DNA of 64,000 bases from CAVVSD01 sp963750895 (GTDB taxonomy: Bacteria; Actinomycetota; Thermoleophilia; Solirubrobacterales; Solirubrobacteraceae), in the NCBI GenBank assembly GCA_963750895.1, contig CAVVSD010000005.1, positions 186,001 to 250,000 of the forward strand, written 5' to 3'. A model generated the notes under the pieces. It did no database searches. It was given only the letters and a program-made list of their open reading frames with translations, and was not told the DNA's origin. Position numbers and translations under genes: made by a program. Of this stretch, positions 36,863 through 45,034 are shown in pieces; positions within the stretch are counted from its first letter, which is position 1, and each line of letters opens with the position of its first letter.

Positions 36863-36910
36863 GCGTCCTCCTTGCATAGGGTTCATCTGGTTCCAACGCA
36901 AGGAGGACGC
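36863..36910 (+). promoter_or_regulatory. Hairpin that hides the cupredoxin Shine-Dalgarno
   Basis: GCGTCCTCCTTGC (36863-36875) is the exact reverse complement of GCAAGGAGGACGC (36898-36910), with a 22-base loop. The 3' arm contains the AAGGAGG ribosome-binding site of the gene starting at 36914. A 13-bp G/C-rich stem would block initiation, so translation must be gated by opening of this stem: by temperature, a ligand, RNA binding or readthrough ribosomes. Confidence 0.7.
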
Positions 36911-36913
36911 GGC

Positions 36914-37267
36914 ATGTCACGACGTCTCTGGGCGCTCCCCGTCGTCGTCGCACTCGCCATCGGCGGATCCGTCGCGGTTGCACAGGCCGCCACGACGTTG
37001 AACGCGACGGTCGGCCCCGGCTTCACGATCGGCATGAAGAAGGGCAGCTCGAAGGTCACGAGCCTGCGCGCCGGGTCGTACACGATCAAGGTGTCCGACA
37101 AGTCGAACATCCACAACTTCCACCTGTCCGGCCCGGGCGTGAACAAGAAGACCAGCGTCCCGGCGACCGGCAGCACCACGTGGAACGTCAGGCTGAAGAA
37201 GGGCACGTACCGCTTCGTGTGCGATCCGCACGCTCAGATGATGAAGGGGTCCTTCACGGTCCGCTGA
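36914..37267 (+). CDS. Secreted cupredoxin-like copper protein
   Basis: 117 residues. Signal peptide 1-25 ending VAVAQA; a plastocyanin-like beta fold with type 1 copper ligands His70 (HNFHLSG), Cys103, His106 and Met109/110 (FVCDPHAQMM). The blue-copper motif is complete. It probably moves electrons or buffers copper outside the membrane. It follows the copper amine oxidase by 77 bases with its own leader hairpin, suggesting separate control. Confidence 0.8.
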   Translation: MSRRLWALPVVVALAIGGSVAVAQAATTLNATVGPGFTIGMKKGSSKVTSLRAGSYTIKVSDKSNIHNFHLSGPGVNKKTSVPATGSTTWNVRLKKGTYRFVCDPHAQMMKGSFTVR

Positions 37268-37278
37268 CGCCGGGACGT

Positions 37279-37308
37279 CGCGCGCCGGTGAGTGGATCCC
37301 GGCGCGCG
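37279..37308 (+). terminator. Hairpin terminator after the cupredoxin gene
   Basis: Perfect 10-bp stem CGCGCGCCGG / CCGGCGCGCG (37279-37288, 37299-37308) with a 10-base loop, 12 bases after the cupredoxin stop and 20 bases before the next start. No T run. Confidence 0.6.
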
Positions 37309-37328
37309 GAAGGGCCTATGGTCGCGCG

Positions 37329-40214
37329 GTGAGCCATCGCGCCCAGGCGCCGTTGGTCGGTCGGGACGCAGAGGTCGGCGTCCTCGACCGGGTCCTCGAC
37401 GATCTCTGGGCCGGCGGCTCGGCCGCGCTCGTCGTGACCGGCGAGCCGGGCATCGGCAAGACGCGGCTGCTGGAGGAGCTCGGGCTCCGGGCTGCCGACA
37501 GGGGCGCGGTGGTCGTGTCCGGTCGCGCCGCGGAGTACGAGGTCGACCTGCCGCTCGCCGTCTGGATCGACGCGCTCGAGCCGCACGTCGCCGCGACCGG
37601 GGCGCCCGACCTGTCCGAGCGCGACGCGGCGTCGCTCGCGGAGGCGCTGCCGTCCCTGGCACACGATCCGGGCGCGACCGTGCCGGAACGCCACCGCGTG
37701 CACGCCGCCATGCGCTCGCTCCTCGCGGCGCTCGCGGAGGATCGGCCTCTCGTGGTGGTCCTCGACGACCTGCACTGGGCGGATCCGGCGTCCGTCGACC
37801 TCATCGCAGCGCTGCTGCGCCGCCCGCCCGCGGCCGAGGTCCTCCTCGCGCTCTCGTCGCGCCTGCACCAGGCTCCGGAGCGTCTGGAGGTCGCGTTCGC
37901 CCGTGCGCTGCGTGAGCACCGCGGGGTCGAGCTCGTCCTCGCACCCCTCGACCTCGTCGCGACGACGAGCTTCCTCGGTGCCGACACGCCCGAGCGGACG
38001 CGAGACCTGCTCTACCTCGAGAGCGGCGGCAACCCCTTCTACCTCGAGCACCTGGCCCGGAGCCTCGGCGACGGGGCTCCCGTCGCGCGCGCCTCGGGCG
38101 AGGTGGAGCTCCCGGGCGTGCCGCACGCGGTGTCGGCGGCGCTCGCGGAGGAGCGCGGAGCGCTCACGCCCGACGTGCGCACCGTCCTCGATGCCGCGGC
38201 GATCGTCGGCGTCGACTTCGAGCCCGACACCGTCGCGACGGTGGCGGGTGTCGCCGAGGGCGAGGCCCTCGACGCGCTCGACGCGCTCGTGGCCGCAGGC
38301 CTCGTGCGACCGTCCGCGGAGACGCGGCGCTTCACGATGCGCCACCCCCTCGTGCGCCGCGCGATCTACGACACGACGGGCGCCGGCTGGCGGCTCGCGG
38401 CGCACGCCCGGGCGGCGGCGGCGCTGCTCGAGAGCGGCGCGCCGCCGGAGGCCTACGCGCATCACGTCGCCGTCTCGGCGCACGCCGGGGACGAGGACGC
38501 CGTCGCGGTCCTGGCGGGCGCGGCATCGGGCGTGCGCGCCCGGGCGCCCGCCTCCGCCGCGCGCTGGTACGAGGACGCGCTGCGGCTGCTCCCCGAAGGC
38601 GCACCGTCCCGCCGGCGCGAGCTGCTGTCGTCGCTCGCCGACGCGCAGGCGGCAGCGGGACGGCTCGAGGATGCCGATGCCGTCCTGGAGACCGCGATCG
38701 CGACGCTCGCACTGACCGAGGTCCGCGAGCGCGTCGGGCTGACCGTGACCCGAGCGCGATTCGAGCATCTGCGTGGCAGCCTCGACGCCGCGCACGCGCG
38801 CCTGGAGGCCGCGCTCGCCGATCTGCCCGGTGACGCGGACGCGGAGGAGCTCGCGCTCGTCATCACGCTCGCGGTGGACGCCTTCCACCGTCGTGACGTG
38901 GAGGCGGTCCGGCACTGGGGCGGCCGCGCCGAGGAGCTGGGCCGCCGCGAGGGGCGTCCCGCGCACGCCGCCGCCGGCCTCGCGCTCTGCGCGCTCGTCG
39001 ATGCGCTCGTGGGCGATGTCGAGTCGGCCCTGAGGCGATGCGACGACGCCGCCCGCCTCTTCGACGACCTGCCCGACACCGAGCTCGCCGAGTGCCTCGA
39101 GGCGGCCCAGTTCATCGGGCTGGCCGAGATGTACGTGGAGCGCTACGACCAGGCGGCCGCGCACGGCCGTCGCGGCATCGCCGTCGCGCGCGCGACCGGC
39201 GAGGTCCAGCGAGTGTCCGTGCTCACGATCTCCCAGGGCTTCGCCACCGCGATGCTCGGGCGACTGAACGAGGCTCGCGAGCTGCTCGACGGCGCCGTCG
39301 AATCGACGCGCCTGCTGCACAGCGACTTCGCGCTGGCCTGGGTGATGATGAACGCCGCGCTCGTCGATCTCCTGGCGGGCAACCTCATCGAGGGCCGGGC
39401 CAAGGCGACGGAGGTCGTGGACATCATCGAGGGGCTCGACGACTCGGTCGTCGCGGCGAACGCCAAGAGCCTCGTCGGGCAGCTCGAGCTCGTGGAGGGG
39501 CGGCCGGTCGCCGCGATCGCGACGCTGCACGACGCGGGCGGCGGACCCGAGCTGCCGCTCATCGGCGGGTTCTGGAAGGTCTGGCTGCTCGAGTCGCTGA
39601 CCATCGCCCATCTCGCGATCGACGAGCTCGACCAGGCGGCCGCGTCAGCGAGGCTGGCCGGCGAGATCGCGGACGGCCTCGGGCTTCCGCTCACGGCGTC
39701 CGTCGCCACGCGCGCGCTGGCCCGGGTCGCGCTCGCGCGCGGGAACGCCGACGAGGCGGTGGACCTCGCGCTCGCGGCCGTCGCCGGCGCGACGTCGACC
39801 GGCGCGGAGGTCGAGTGCGCCCGTGCACGCCGGCTCGCGGGCGAGGCGCTCGCGGCCGCGGGGCGCCGCGAGGAGGGGATCGGCGAGCTGGGGCGCGCGG
39901 CCGATGCCTTCGAGGCCTGCGCCGCGCACCGCGATGCCGACGCCACGCGAGAGGTGCTGCGGCGGCTCGGCGACGTGCGCCGCCACAGCACGCGCGGGCA
40001 ACGCGACGGCTCCGGGCTCGCCACGCTCACGCAGCGCGAGCTGGAGATCGCCGAGCTCGTCTGGGACCGGCGCACGAACCGCCAGATCGCCGAGACGCTC
40101 TTCCTGAGCCCCAAGACCATCGAGACCCACCTGCGCAACATCTTCGCCAAGGTGCTCGTGTCCTCGCGGGTCGAGCTGGCCCGCGAGGTCGAGCGGGCGC
40201 GCGTCACTGCGTGA
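37329..40214 (+). CDS. LAL-type LuxR transcriptional regulator (AAA ATPase)
   Basis: 961 residues. An AAA_16 domain opens with LVGRDAEVGVLDRVLDDL; Walker A GEPGIGKT at about 38-45, Walker B LVVVLDDLHWAD at about 140-151. A long TPR-like helical region (about 330-880) follows, and a C-terminal LuxR HTH (LTQRELEIAELVWDRRTNRQ, SPKTIETHLRNIF). Such large regulators switch on when a ligand binds the helical part. GTG start. Target genes unknown; the convergent small genes and MMPL cluster are the nearest candidates. Confidence 0.88.
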   Translation: MSHRAQAPLVGRDAEVGVLDRVLDDLWAGGSAALVVTGEPGIGKTRLLEELGLRAADRGAVVVSGRAAEYEVDLPLAVWIDALEPHVAATGAPDLSERDAASLAEALPSLAHDPGATVPERHRVHAAMRSLLAALAEDRPLVVVLDDLHWADPASVDLIAALLRRPPAAEVLLALSSRLHQAPERLEVAFARALREHRGVELVLAPLDLVATTSFLGADTPERTRDLLYLESGGNPFYLEHLARSLGDGAPVARASGEVELPGVPHAVSAALAEERGALTPDVRTVLDAAAIVGVDFEPDTVATVAGVAEGEALDALDALVAAGLVRPSAETRRFTMRHPLVRRAIYDTTGAGWRLAAHARAAAALLESGAPPEAYAHHVAVSAHAGDEDAVAVLAGAASGVRARAPASAARWYEDALRLLPEGAPSRRRELLSSLADAQAAAGRLEDADAVLETAIATLALTEVRERVGLTVTRARFEHLRGSLDAAHARLEAALADLPGDADAEELALVITLAVDAFHRRDVEAVRHWGGRAEELGRREGRPAHAAAGLALCALVDALVGDVESALRRCDDAARLFDDLPDTELAECLEAAQFIGLAEMYVERYDQAAAHGRRGIAVARATGEVQRVSVLTISQGFATAMLGRLNEARELLDGAVESTRLLHSDFALAWVMMNAALVDLLAGNLIEGRAKATEVVDIIEGLDDSVVAANAKSLVGQLELVEGRPVAAIATLHDAGGGPELPLIGGFWKVWLLESLTIAHLAIDELDQAAASARLAGEIADGLGLPLTASVATRALARVALARGNADEAVDLALAAVAGATSTGAEVECARARRLAGEALAAAGRREEGIGELGRAADAFEACAAHRDADATREVLRRLGDVRRHSTRGQRDGSGLATLTQRELEIAELVWDRRTNRQIAETLFLSPKTIETHLRNIFAKVLVSSRVELAREVERARVTA

Positions 40215-40347
40215 GGCGCTCCACGGCGGCGGCCAGCTCCAGCCAGCCGCGGAAGGGCAGCGGGTCGGCGGAGCCGCCGCGGAGCGCGACGGTGCCGACC
40301 GGCTGATCGCCCTCCCAGTCGATGCTGAGCAGGAGCGACACGCTCAT
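40204..40347 (-). CDS. Very small protein, unknown
   Basis: 47 residues: MSVSLLLSIDWEGDQPVGTV, ALRGGSADPLPFRGWLEL, AAAVERLTQ. ATG overlaps the stop of the preceding 81-residue gene (ATGA), and its end overlaps the convergent LAL regulator by 11 bases. Codon use is native. PFRGWLELAAAVE looks like a compact amphipathic module. The tight coupling argues that it is translated with its partner. Confidence 0.5.
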   Translation of the reverse strand: MSVSLLLSIDWEGDQPVGTVALRGGSADPLPFRGWLELAAAVERLTQ

Positions 40348-40589
40348 CGCACCGGCGCGTCGACCTGCTCCGCCGCCTTCGCCGTCTCGGCGAACGCGAA
40401 CGGATGGTGGAAGGCGAACATCGCGTCGTCCGGTGGGACGGGGACGACGAGCCGGAGGTGCAGCTCGGCGTCGTCCACCTGCAGGAGCACGACGCCGTCA
40501 TGAGGACGCCACAGCAGGCGGATGTCGAGGCCGTCGTTCGTGCGGGCGTCGAGCTCGCGGAGGGTGGTGGGGGAAGCGGTGGAGGTCAT
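40344..40589 (-). CDS. Small protein, unknown, coupled to the next
   Basis: 81 residues, no signal or membrane helix: LRELDARTNDGLDIRLLWRP, HDGVVLLQVDDAELHLRLVV, then FHHPFAFAETAK. Beta-rich in the middle. ATG at 40589; a TCAGGG-N5-CCCTGA element lies 36-52 bases upstream, identical to one before the MMPL gene. Family not recognised. It pairs with the 47-residue gene, possibly as an interacting pair. Confidence 0.55.
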   Translation of the reverse strand: MTSTASPTTLRELDARTNDGLDIRLLWRPHDGVVLLQVDDAELHLRLVVPVPPDDAMFAFHHPFAFAETAKAAEQVDAPVR

Positions 40590-40624
40590 GGGATCAGTCT
40601 CCGGTCGTCCGGGGAGGCGAACAT

Positions 40625-40641
40625 CAGGGAGGCACCCTGAT
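40625..40641. promoter_or_regulatory. TCAGGG-N5-CCCTGA operator (copy 1)
   Basis: Perfect 6-bp inverted repeat with spacer AGGCA. The surrounding 20 bases (GAACATCAGGGAGGCACCCT) are identical to copy 2 upstream of the MMPL gene. Position fits control of the small-gene pair at 40589-40204. Confidence 0.65.
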
Positions 40642-40659
40642 CTCGCCCCCCGGACATCG

Positions 40660-41364
40660 TCAGCGGTCCGTGCGGACCGCCCTGGCCACGAGGACCGCGG
40701 CGAGGAACGACAGCACCAGCGCGCCGCCGAGCAGTCCGAGGCCGAGCGGCTTCAGGAACGAGGCGTCCGCGCCCGCGGAGGCCTGGACGTCGACGCCGGG
40801 TGAGCCGTCGGCGTTCATGACGAGGGCGGACCAGTCGCCCTCCTCGATGTCCCACTCGAGCGACTGGGTGCCAGTGCCGGAGGTCGACGCGGACCAGATG
40901 TCCTGCGCCGCCGGGTCGGCGGGGGTGCGGGCGCCGGGGACGGTCTCCGTCGTCGCCCGGAAGGGCGACGTGTCGAGGTCGGTCAGCGTCGCGTGCTCGG
41001 TGCCGGCGAGGTAGCGCTCGACGTCCTCCGTCGGCGCGATGCCGACGAACACCGGGCCGCCGGCGGCCGAGGTGACCTGCAGGCGGGCCTGGCCGGCGAG
41101 ACCCGCGTCGAAGCCCTCGAGGTCCATGTCGAGGCTCTCGGTGGCCAGCGCGCGGGTGTCGGTGGAGAAGCGCGCGTCGCTCGTGGTGAACCAGCCGTCG
41201 TCCTTCTGGCCGTCGGCGTAGAGCGCCGCGCCGCCGGCCGCGAGGAACAGGACCGCGACGAGGCCGGCGAGCGCCGCCAGGACGCCCGGGAGGGTGCGGC
41301 GCCGGGGCGCGGCGGGGAACGGCGCGTCGGCGGCGACAGGCGTTGCTGCGTGCGTGGACTGCAT
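40660..41364 (-). CDS. Membrane protein with external domain, MMPL-associated
   Basis: 234 residues. Pro/Ala cytoplasmic N-terminus, helix LAALAGLVAVLFLAAGGAALY (about 29-49), an external beta-rich domain (50-205) with PVFVGIAPTEDVERYLAGTE, and a second helix near 208-228. Similar proteins sit beside MMPL transporters in actinobacteria; function unknown. It follows the MMPL gene on the same strand across a perfect hairpin, so it may be expressed at a reduced level from the same transcript. Confidence 0.6.
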   Translation of the reverse strand: MQSTHAATPVAADAPFPAAPRRRTLPGVLAALAGLVAVLFLAAGGAALYADGQKDDGWFTTSDARFSTDTRALATESLDMDLEGFDAGLAGQARLQVTSAAGGPVFVGIAPTEDVERYLAGTEHATLTDLDTSPFRATTETVPGARTPADPAAQDIWSASTSGTGTQSLEWDIEEGDWSALVMNADGSPGVDVQASAGADASFLKPLGLGLLGGALVLSFLAAVLVARAVRTDR

Positions 41365-41397
41365 GGTGTGCTCCTTGATCTCATGGAGAAGCCGAAC

Positions 41398-41421
41398 GGC
41401 GCCCGCATCGCTGCGGGCGCC
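41398..41421 (-). terminator. Hairpin between the MMPL and membrane-protein genes
   Basis: Perfect 9-bp stem GGCGCCCGC / GCGGGCGCC with a 6-base loop, 22 bases beyond the MMPL stop. No T run, so it may be a partial terminator or an RNA-stability element within the operon. Confidence 0.5.
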
Positions 41422-41442
41422 GGTCGGATCGGGGGGAGTGCG

Positions 41443-43659
41443 TCAGGCCTGCGCGGGGGCGGGCTCGAGCTCCGGCTCGCCGACGCGGGGCAGCCAGCGC
41501 AGCGAGCGGGGCAGCCACCAGTTCCGGCGGCCGAGGAGCTTCATCGTGGACGGCAGCAGGACGCCGCGGACCAGGGTTGCGTCAAGCAGGACGGCGAAGG
41601 CCAGGCCGACGCCCATCTGCTTGAAGATCATGAACGAGAGGCTGCCGAAGAGGGCGAACACCCCGACCATGACGATGGCCGCGCTGGTGACCGTGCCGGC
41701 CGTCATCTTGATGGCGCGCGACACGGCGACCTCGGTGTCGTCGCCCTTGTCGACGAGCTCCTTGACCCGGCTGAGGATGAACACGTGGTAGTCCATCGAC
41801 AGGCCGAACAGGACCACGAACAGGAACATCGGCAGCCAGGCGACGATCGGCCCGGTCTCCGTGAAGCCGAGGAGACCCTTGAACCAGCCGTACTGGAAGA
41901 CCAGCACCATCGCGCCGTAGGCCGCGGCGACCGACATGAGGTTCAGCACGATCGCCTTGATCGGGACGACGATCGACCGGAACGTCACCAGCAGCAGCAT
42001 GAACGCGGTGATGATCACGAACGCGAACACGTAGGGCAGGTGCGAGATCATCTGCTCGTTGAAGTCGCGGTCCTGAGCCGTCTGACCGTCGACGTACGCC
42101 CTCGCGCCCGTCACTCCGCCGATCGTGTCGGGCACGACCGTGTCGCGGAGCACGTCCAGCGCGCGGTCCGATGCGGCGTCCTCGCCGTCACCGACGGTCT
42201 CGAGGTCGATCGTCGCGACCGTCTTGTCCGGGCTGATGTCGACCGACGGCGTCGACGTCGAGGGGAACAGGTCCTCGTGGGCCTGGGCCTCGCGGCCGAG
42301 GTCCTCGATGCCCGCGGCGACGGCCGGGGCGGTGACGTCCTTCGCCTTGACGACGACCTGCATCGCCGCGGTCTCCGCGGGGAACGCGTCCTTGACGCGG
42401 TTGTAGGTCTGCACGACGGCCTCGTCCTGCGGGAGCGAGTCGGCGAGCGCCGGCTGGCCGAGCTCCATCTGCGTCGCCGGGATCGCCAGGGCGACCATCA
42501 CGGCGGTGGCCAGCCCGGCGGACAGCCAGGGACGGCGCAGGACGCGGTCGATGATCCTCGACCAGATCCCGATGCGGGCCACCCGCGCCTTGAGCCGGGT
42601 GAGACCGGGGATGTGGCTGCGCCCGAGGCGATGCCCGACGCGCGAGAGCACTGCGGGCAGCACGGTGAGCGACCCGAGCATGGCGACCGCGACGACGAGG
42701 ATCGAACCGGTGGCGAACGAGGTGAAGACCGACGAGTCCGCGAGGTACATGCCGGCCATGGCGGTGATGACCGTCAGGCCCGACACGAGCACCGCGTGCC
42801 CTGAGGTCGCGGCCGCGGCTTCCAGCGCCGCGTCCTTGTCTCGTCCTGCTGCGAGCTCCTCCTTCATCCGTCGCACGTAGAACAGCGAGTAGTCGACGCC
42901 CACGGCAAGACCGATGAGCAGGACGACGTGCTTGATGGACTCCTCGACCGGGACGATCTGGCTGATGGGGCCGATGAGGCCGAACGTGGCGACGACGGCG
43001 CTCACCGCGAGCAGCAGCGGGATGCCGGCGGCCAGCAGCGTGCCGAACGTGACGAGCAGGATGACCAGCGTCAGCGGCAGCGAGAGCGTGCCGGCCTTGG
43101 CCAGGTCGGCCTGGAAGATCTTCTGGAAGTCCTCCTCCGAGCTGCCGTCGCCGAACTGCTCGACGATGAAGTCGTCGTGGGCGGCGTCGAGCTTCTCGGT
43201 GCTCGCGACGGTCGCGTCCATGACGCGCTTCGTCTCCGTGTCGGTGACGGGGTCGCCGGGGATGTCGAAGGCGACCATCGCGACGTGCTCGTTGTCGGAG
43301 ATGGCGTTCCCGTTGCCCTTGGCGTACGGGTCCTGGACGTTGTGGACGCCCTCCGTCGCCTTCAGCTGTTCGACGGCGTCATGGACGACGGCGCGGAACC
43401 CAGGTGAATCGGCGTCCTTCGCCTTGCTGGAGATCAGGACGGCTTCGCTGTCGACCTGCGGGAAGGCGTCGTGGACGAGCTTGGAGGCGGTGCCGGAGTC
43501 GCGGACGCCGGCTTCCTCCTGCGTGAGCTGCTTCGTGCCGACGTTGCCGCCGATCATGAACGCGAGAACCACGAACGCCAGCCAGCCGACGATCGCGGTC
43601 TTCCAATGGCGGGCGCTCCAGCGGCCGGCCCGTGCTGCGAGGTTGCGCGACGGTTGCAT
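41443..43659 (-). CDS. MMPL-family RND transporter
   Basis: 738 residues, about twelve helices with two large external loops after helices 1 and 7. It has the duplicated MMPL layout: GVDYSLFYVRRMKEELAAGR at about 255-275 and GLSMDYHVFILSRVKELVDK in the second half, each carrying the Asp-Tyr pair used for proton coupling. ATG at 43659 (MQPSRNLAARAGRW) has GGAGG six bases before; an upstream in-frame start is less likely. It exports lipids or drugs. It heads the group sharing the TCAGGG operator. Confidence 0.88.
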   Translation of the reverse strand: MQPSRNLAARAGRWSARHWKTAIVGWLAFVVLAFMIGGNVGTKQLTQEEAGVRDSGTASKLVHDAFPQVDSEAVLISSKAKDADSPGFRAVVHDAVEQLKATEGVHNVQDPYAKGNGNAISDNEHVAMVAFDIPGDPVTDTETKRVMDATVASTEKLDAAHDDFIVEQFGDGSSEEDFQKIFQADLAKAGTLSLPLTLVILLVTFGTLLAAGIPLLLAVSAVVATFGLIGPISQIVPVEESIKHVVLLIGLAVGVDYSLFYVRRMKEELAAGRDKDAALEAAAATSGHAVLVSGLTVITAMAGMYLADSSVFTSFATGSILVVAVAMLGSLTVLPAVLSRVGHRLGRSHIPGLTRLKARVARIGIWSRIIDRVLRRPWLSAGLATAVMVALAIPATQMELGQPALADSLPQDEAVVQTYNRVKDAFPAETAAMQVVVKAKDVTAPAVAAGIEDLGREAQAHEDLFPSTSTPSVDISPDKTVATIDLETVGDGEDAASDRALDVLRDTVVPDTIGGVTGARAYVDGQTAQDRDFNEQMISHLPYVFAFVIITAFMLLLVTFRSIVVPIKAIVLNLMSVAAAYGAMVLVFQYGWFKGLLGFTETGPIVAWLPMFLFVVLFGLSMDYHVFILSRVKELVDKGDDTEVAVSRAIKMTAGTVTSAAIVMVGVFALFGSLSFMIFKQMGVGLAFAVLLDATLVRGVLLPSTMKLLGRRNWWLPRSLRWLPRVGEPELEPAPAQA

Positions 43660-43724
43660 CTGCTGCCTCCGTGGGGTGGGGATGGACACGGGAGGCAGCC
43701 TCCTTCCGTCCCTCCCCCCGAACA

Positions 43725-43760
43725 TCAGGGAGGCACCCTGAATCGGACCCTGAGTCAGGG
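43725..43760. promoter_or_regulatory. Two TCAGGG/CCCTGA palindromes between MMPL and a divergent gene
   Basis: Copy 2 of TCAGGG-AGGCA-CCCTGA at 43725-43741, then CCCTGA-G-TCAGGG at 43748-43760, and one more CCCTGA half-site at 43776-43781. The density of half-sites suggests cooperative binding of a NarL/LuxR or TetR-type regulator controlling both the MMPL gene and the small gene at 43818. Confidence 0.65.
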
Positions 43761-43817
43761 GCGCTCGGCCGGCACCCCTGAGGTCGCATGACGGCGTCCG
43801 CGGGTAGCGGACATCGC

Positions 43818-44060
43818 ATGGAGGACGACGACCGCTGGATCGTCATCGACGGCCGCCGCTGGCGCCGCACCGATCCCGCGATCCCCGAGGAGCGCCGCCG
43901 CGAGCTCGTGTCCGAGCTGATGAGCGCGCGGAGCGCGGTCGGATGGGCGAAGCGCAAGGGCGACGCAGCGGCCGAGCGCGCCGCGCGAGACAGGGTTCAC
44001 GCTGCGAAGGTCGCACTCGGCGAGCGCGGTCCCAAGTGGTGGGACCGTGATCGTCACTGA
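43818..44060 (+). CDS. Small conserved actinobacterial protein (so-called biopolymer transporter Tol type)
   Basis: 80 residues: MEDDDRWIVIDGRRWRRTDP, then AIPEERRRELVSELMSAR, ending VHAAKVALGERGPKWWDRDR. It matches a common small soluble family that databases mislabel as Tol transporter; there is no membrane helix. ATG 43818 is preferred over an upstream start 30 bases earlier. Divergent from MMPL across the clustered TCAGGG elements. Confidence 0.65.
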   Translation: MEDDDRWIVIDGRRWRRTDPAIPEERRRELVSELMSARSAVGWAKRKGDAAAERAARDRVHAAKVALGERGPKWWDRDRH

Positions 44061-44312
44061 CGGACCGCAAGGTCATGGTCATCCGCTGGCTTGACCTGAC
44101 GACCTGACCGGCTGAGCGGCAGAGCAACATCCGCCCCGGCGTCGGTGTCTGCGCCCGGACTGCTCGGTCAAGGTTTGCGCGACCGCTCCGATGACCGGGA
44201 CCAGGCCGGAACCGCCACGACGCCCGGTCGACGTCGTCGCTGCCCGTCAGACCCGTCGGGCTCCGTGCGACCCGTTCTCCAACCGTCCCTGACCCACCCA
44301 GGAGCCTGTCCG
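44061..44312. other. Intergenic region, A/T-richer, no gene seen
   Basis: 252 bases without a credible coding frame. Base composition is visibly less G/C-biased than neighbours. It contains CTTGACCTGACGACCTGACC, a short direct repeat of GACCTGA, which could be a regulator site or part of a promoter for the downstream lipoprotein. No tRNA or terminator structure seen. Confidence 0.4.
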
Positions 44313-44921
44313 TTGCGACGCCCGCTCATCCTGCTGTTGACCCTCACCGCCACCTTGGGTGCTGCGCTTCCGACGCTCGGCTGCGGTGCCGATGAGGAGG
44401 CCGCCAAGCAGAAGCAGCAGGCGGTCGCCGCCCAGAAGGCCAAGCGCGAGCGTGAGCGCAGGGAGGCGAGAGCCGAAGTCGAGCGCCGCGAGGCGGTATT
44501 GAAGGCAGAGCAGGCCGCGACCGCGTGCCGCGACCGCTTCGGTGACCTGCTGGCGGAACTCCATCAGCTCGACAGCCGCCTCTCCATCGGTCTGAACTTC
44601 ACCAGCTACTCCGAGCGTGTCGGAGACGCACGAGTCGCGTACGACGAGGCAGTCGCGGACGCCTCCGAGGACGACGGACTCGACTGCCTGACCACGGTCG
44701 GGCTGCCGATGGAGAAGGCGCTGAACAAGTACGCCTCCGCGTACAACATCTGGAACGACTGCGTCTCAGACCTCTACTGCGACAACAGCAGCATCACCAG
44801 CCGGCTGCGAACCCGATGGGACAGCGCCAACGAGTACATCGCCTCGGCTGAGGACGCGCTGGACGAGCTTGCCGCGCCAAGCGACGCGAACGTGGGCACG
44901 TTCGACTACACGCACGACTGA
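44313..44921 (+). CDS. Putative lipoprotein with coiled coil
   Basis: About 202 residues from a TTG start with AGGAG upstream. Hydrophobic leader RRPLILLLTLTATLGAALPT then LGC (an imperfect lipobox), a long charged coiled coil (about 30-72, rich in K, R, E and Q), and a C-terminal domain with three cysteines and the aromatic-rich YASAYNIWNDCVSDLYCDNS. Codon use is less G/C-biased than in the rest of the window, which may mark recent transfer. No known family. Confidence 0.55.
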   Translation: MRRPLILLLTLTATLGAALPTLGCGADEEAAKQKQQAVAAQKAKRERERREARAEVERREAVLKAEQAATACRDRFGDLLAELHQLDSRLSIGLNFTSYSERVGDARVAYDEAVADASEDDGLDCLTTVGLPMEKALNKYASAYNIWNDCVSDLYCDNSSITSRLRTRWDSANEYIASAEDALDELAAPSDANVGTFDYTHD

Positions 44922-45034
44922 GCGCAGGTGGTTCACCGCGCGCGAGCCATTCGGCCACTTTGGTCGGCGTAAATTCGCTCCTCGGCCGGCCCACCCGCTT
45001 CGAGCTCCGCCTGCGACGCGTCGCGTCCTGAGGG

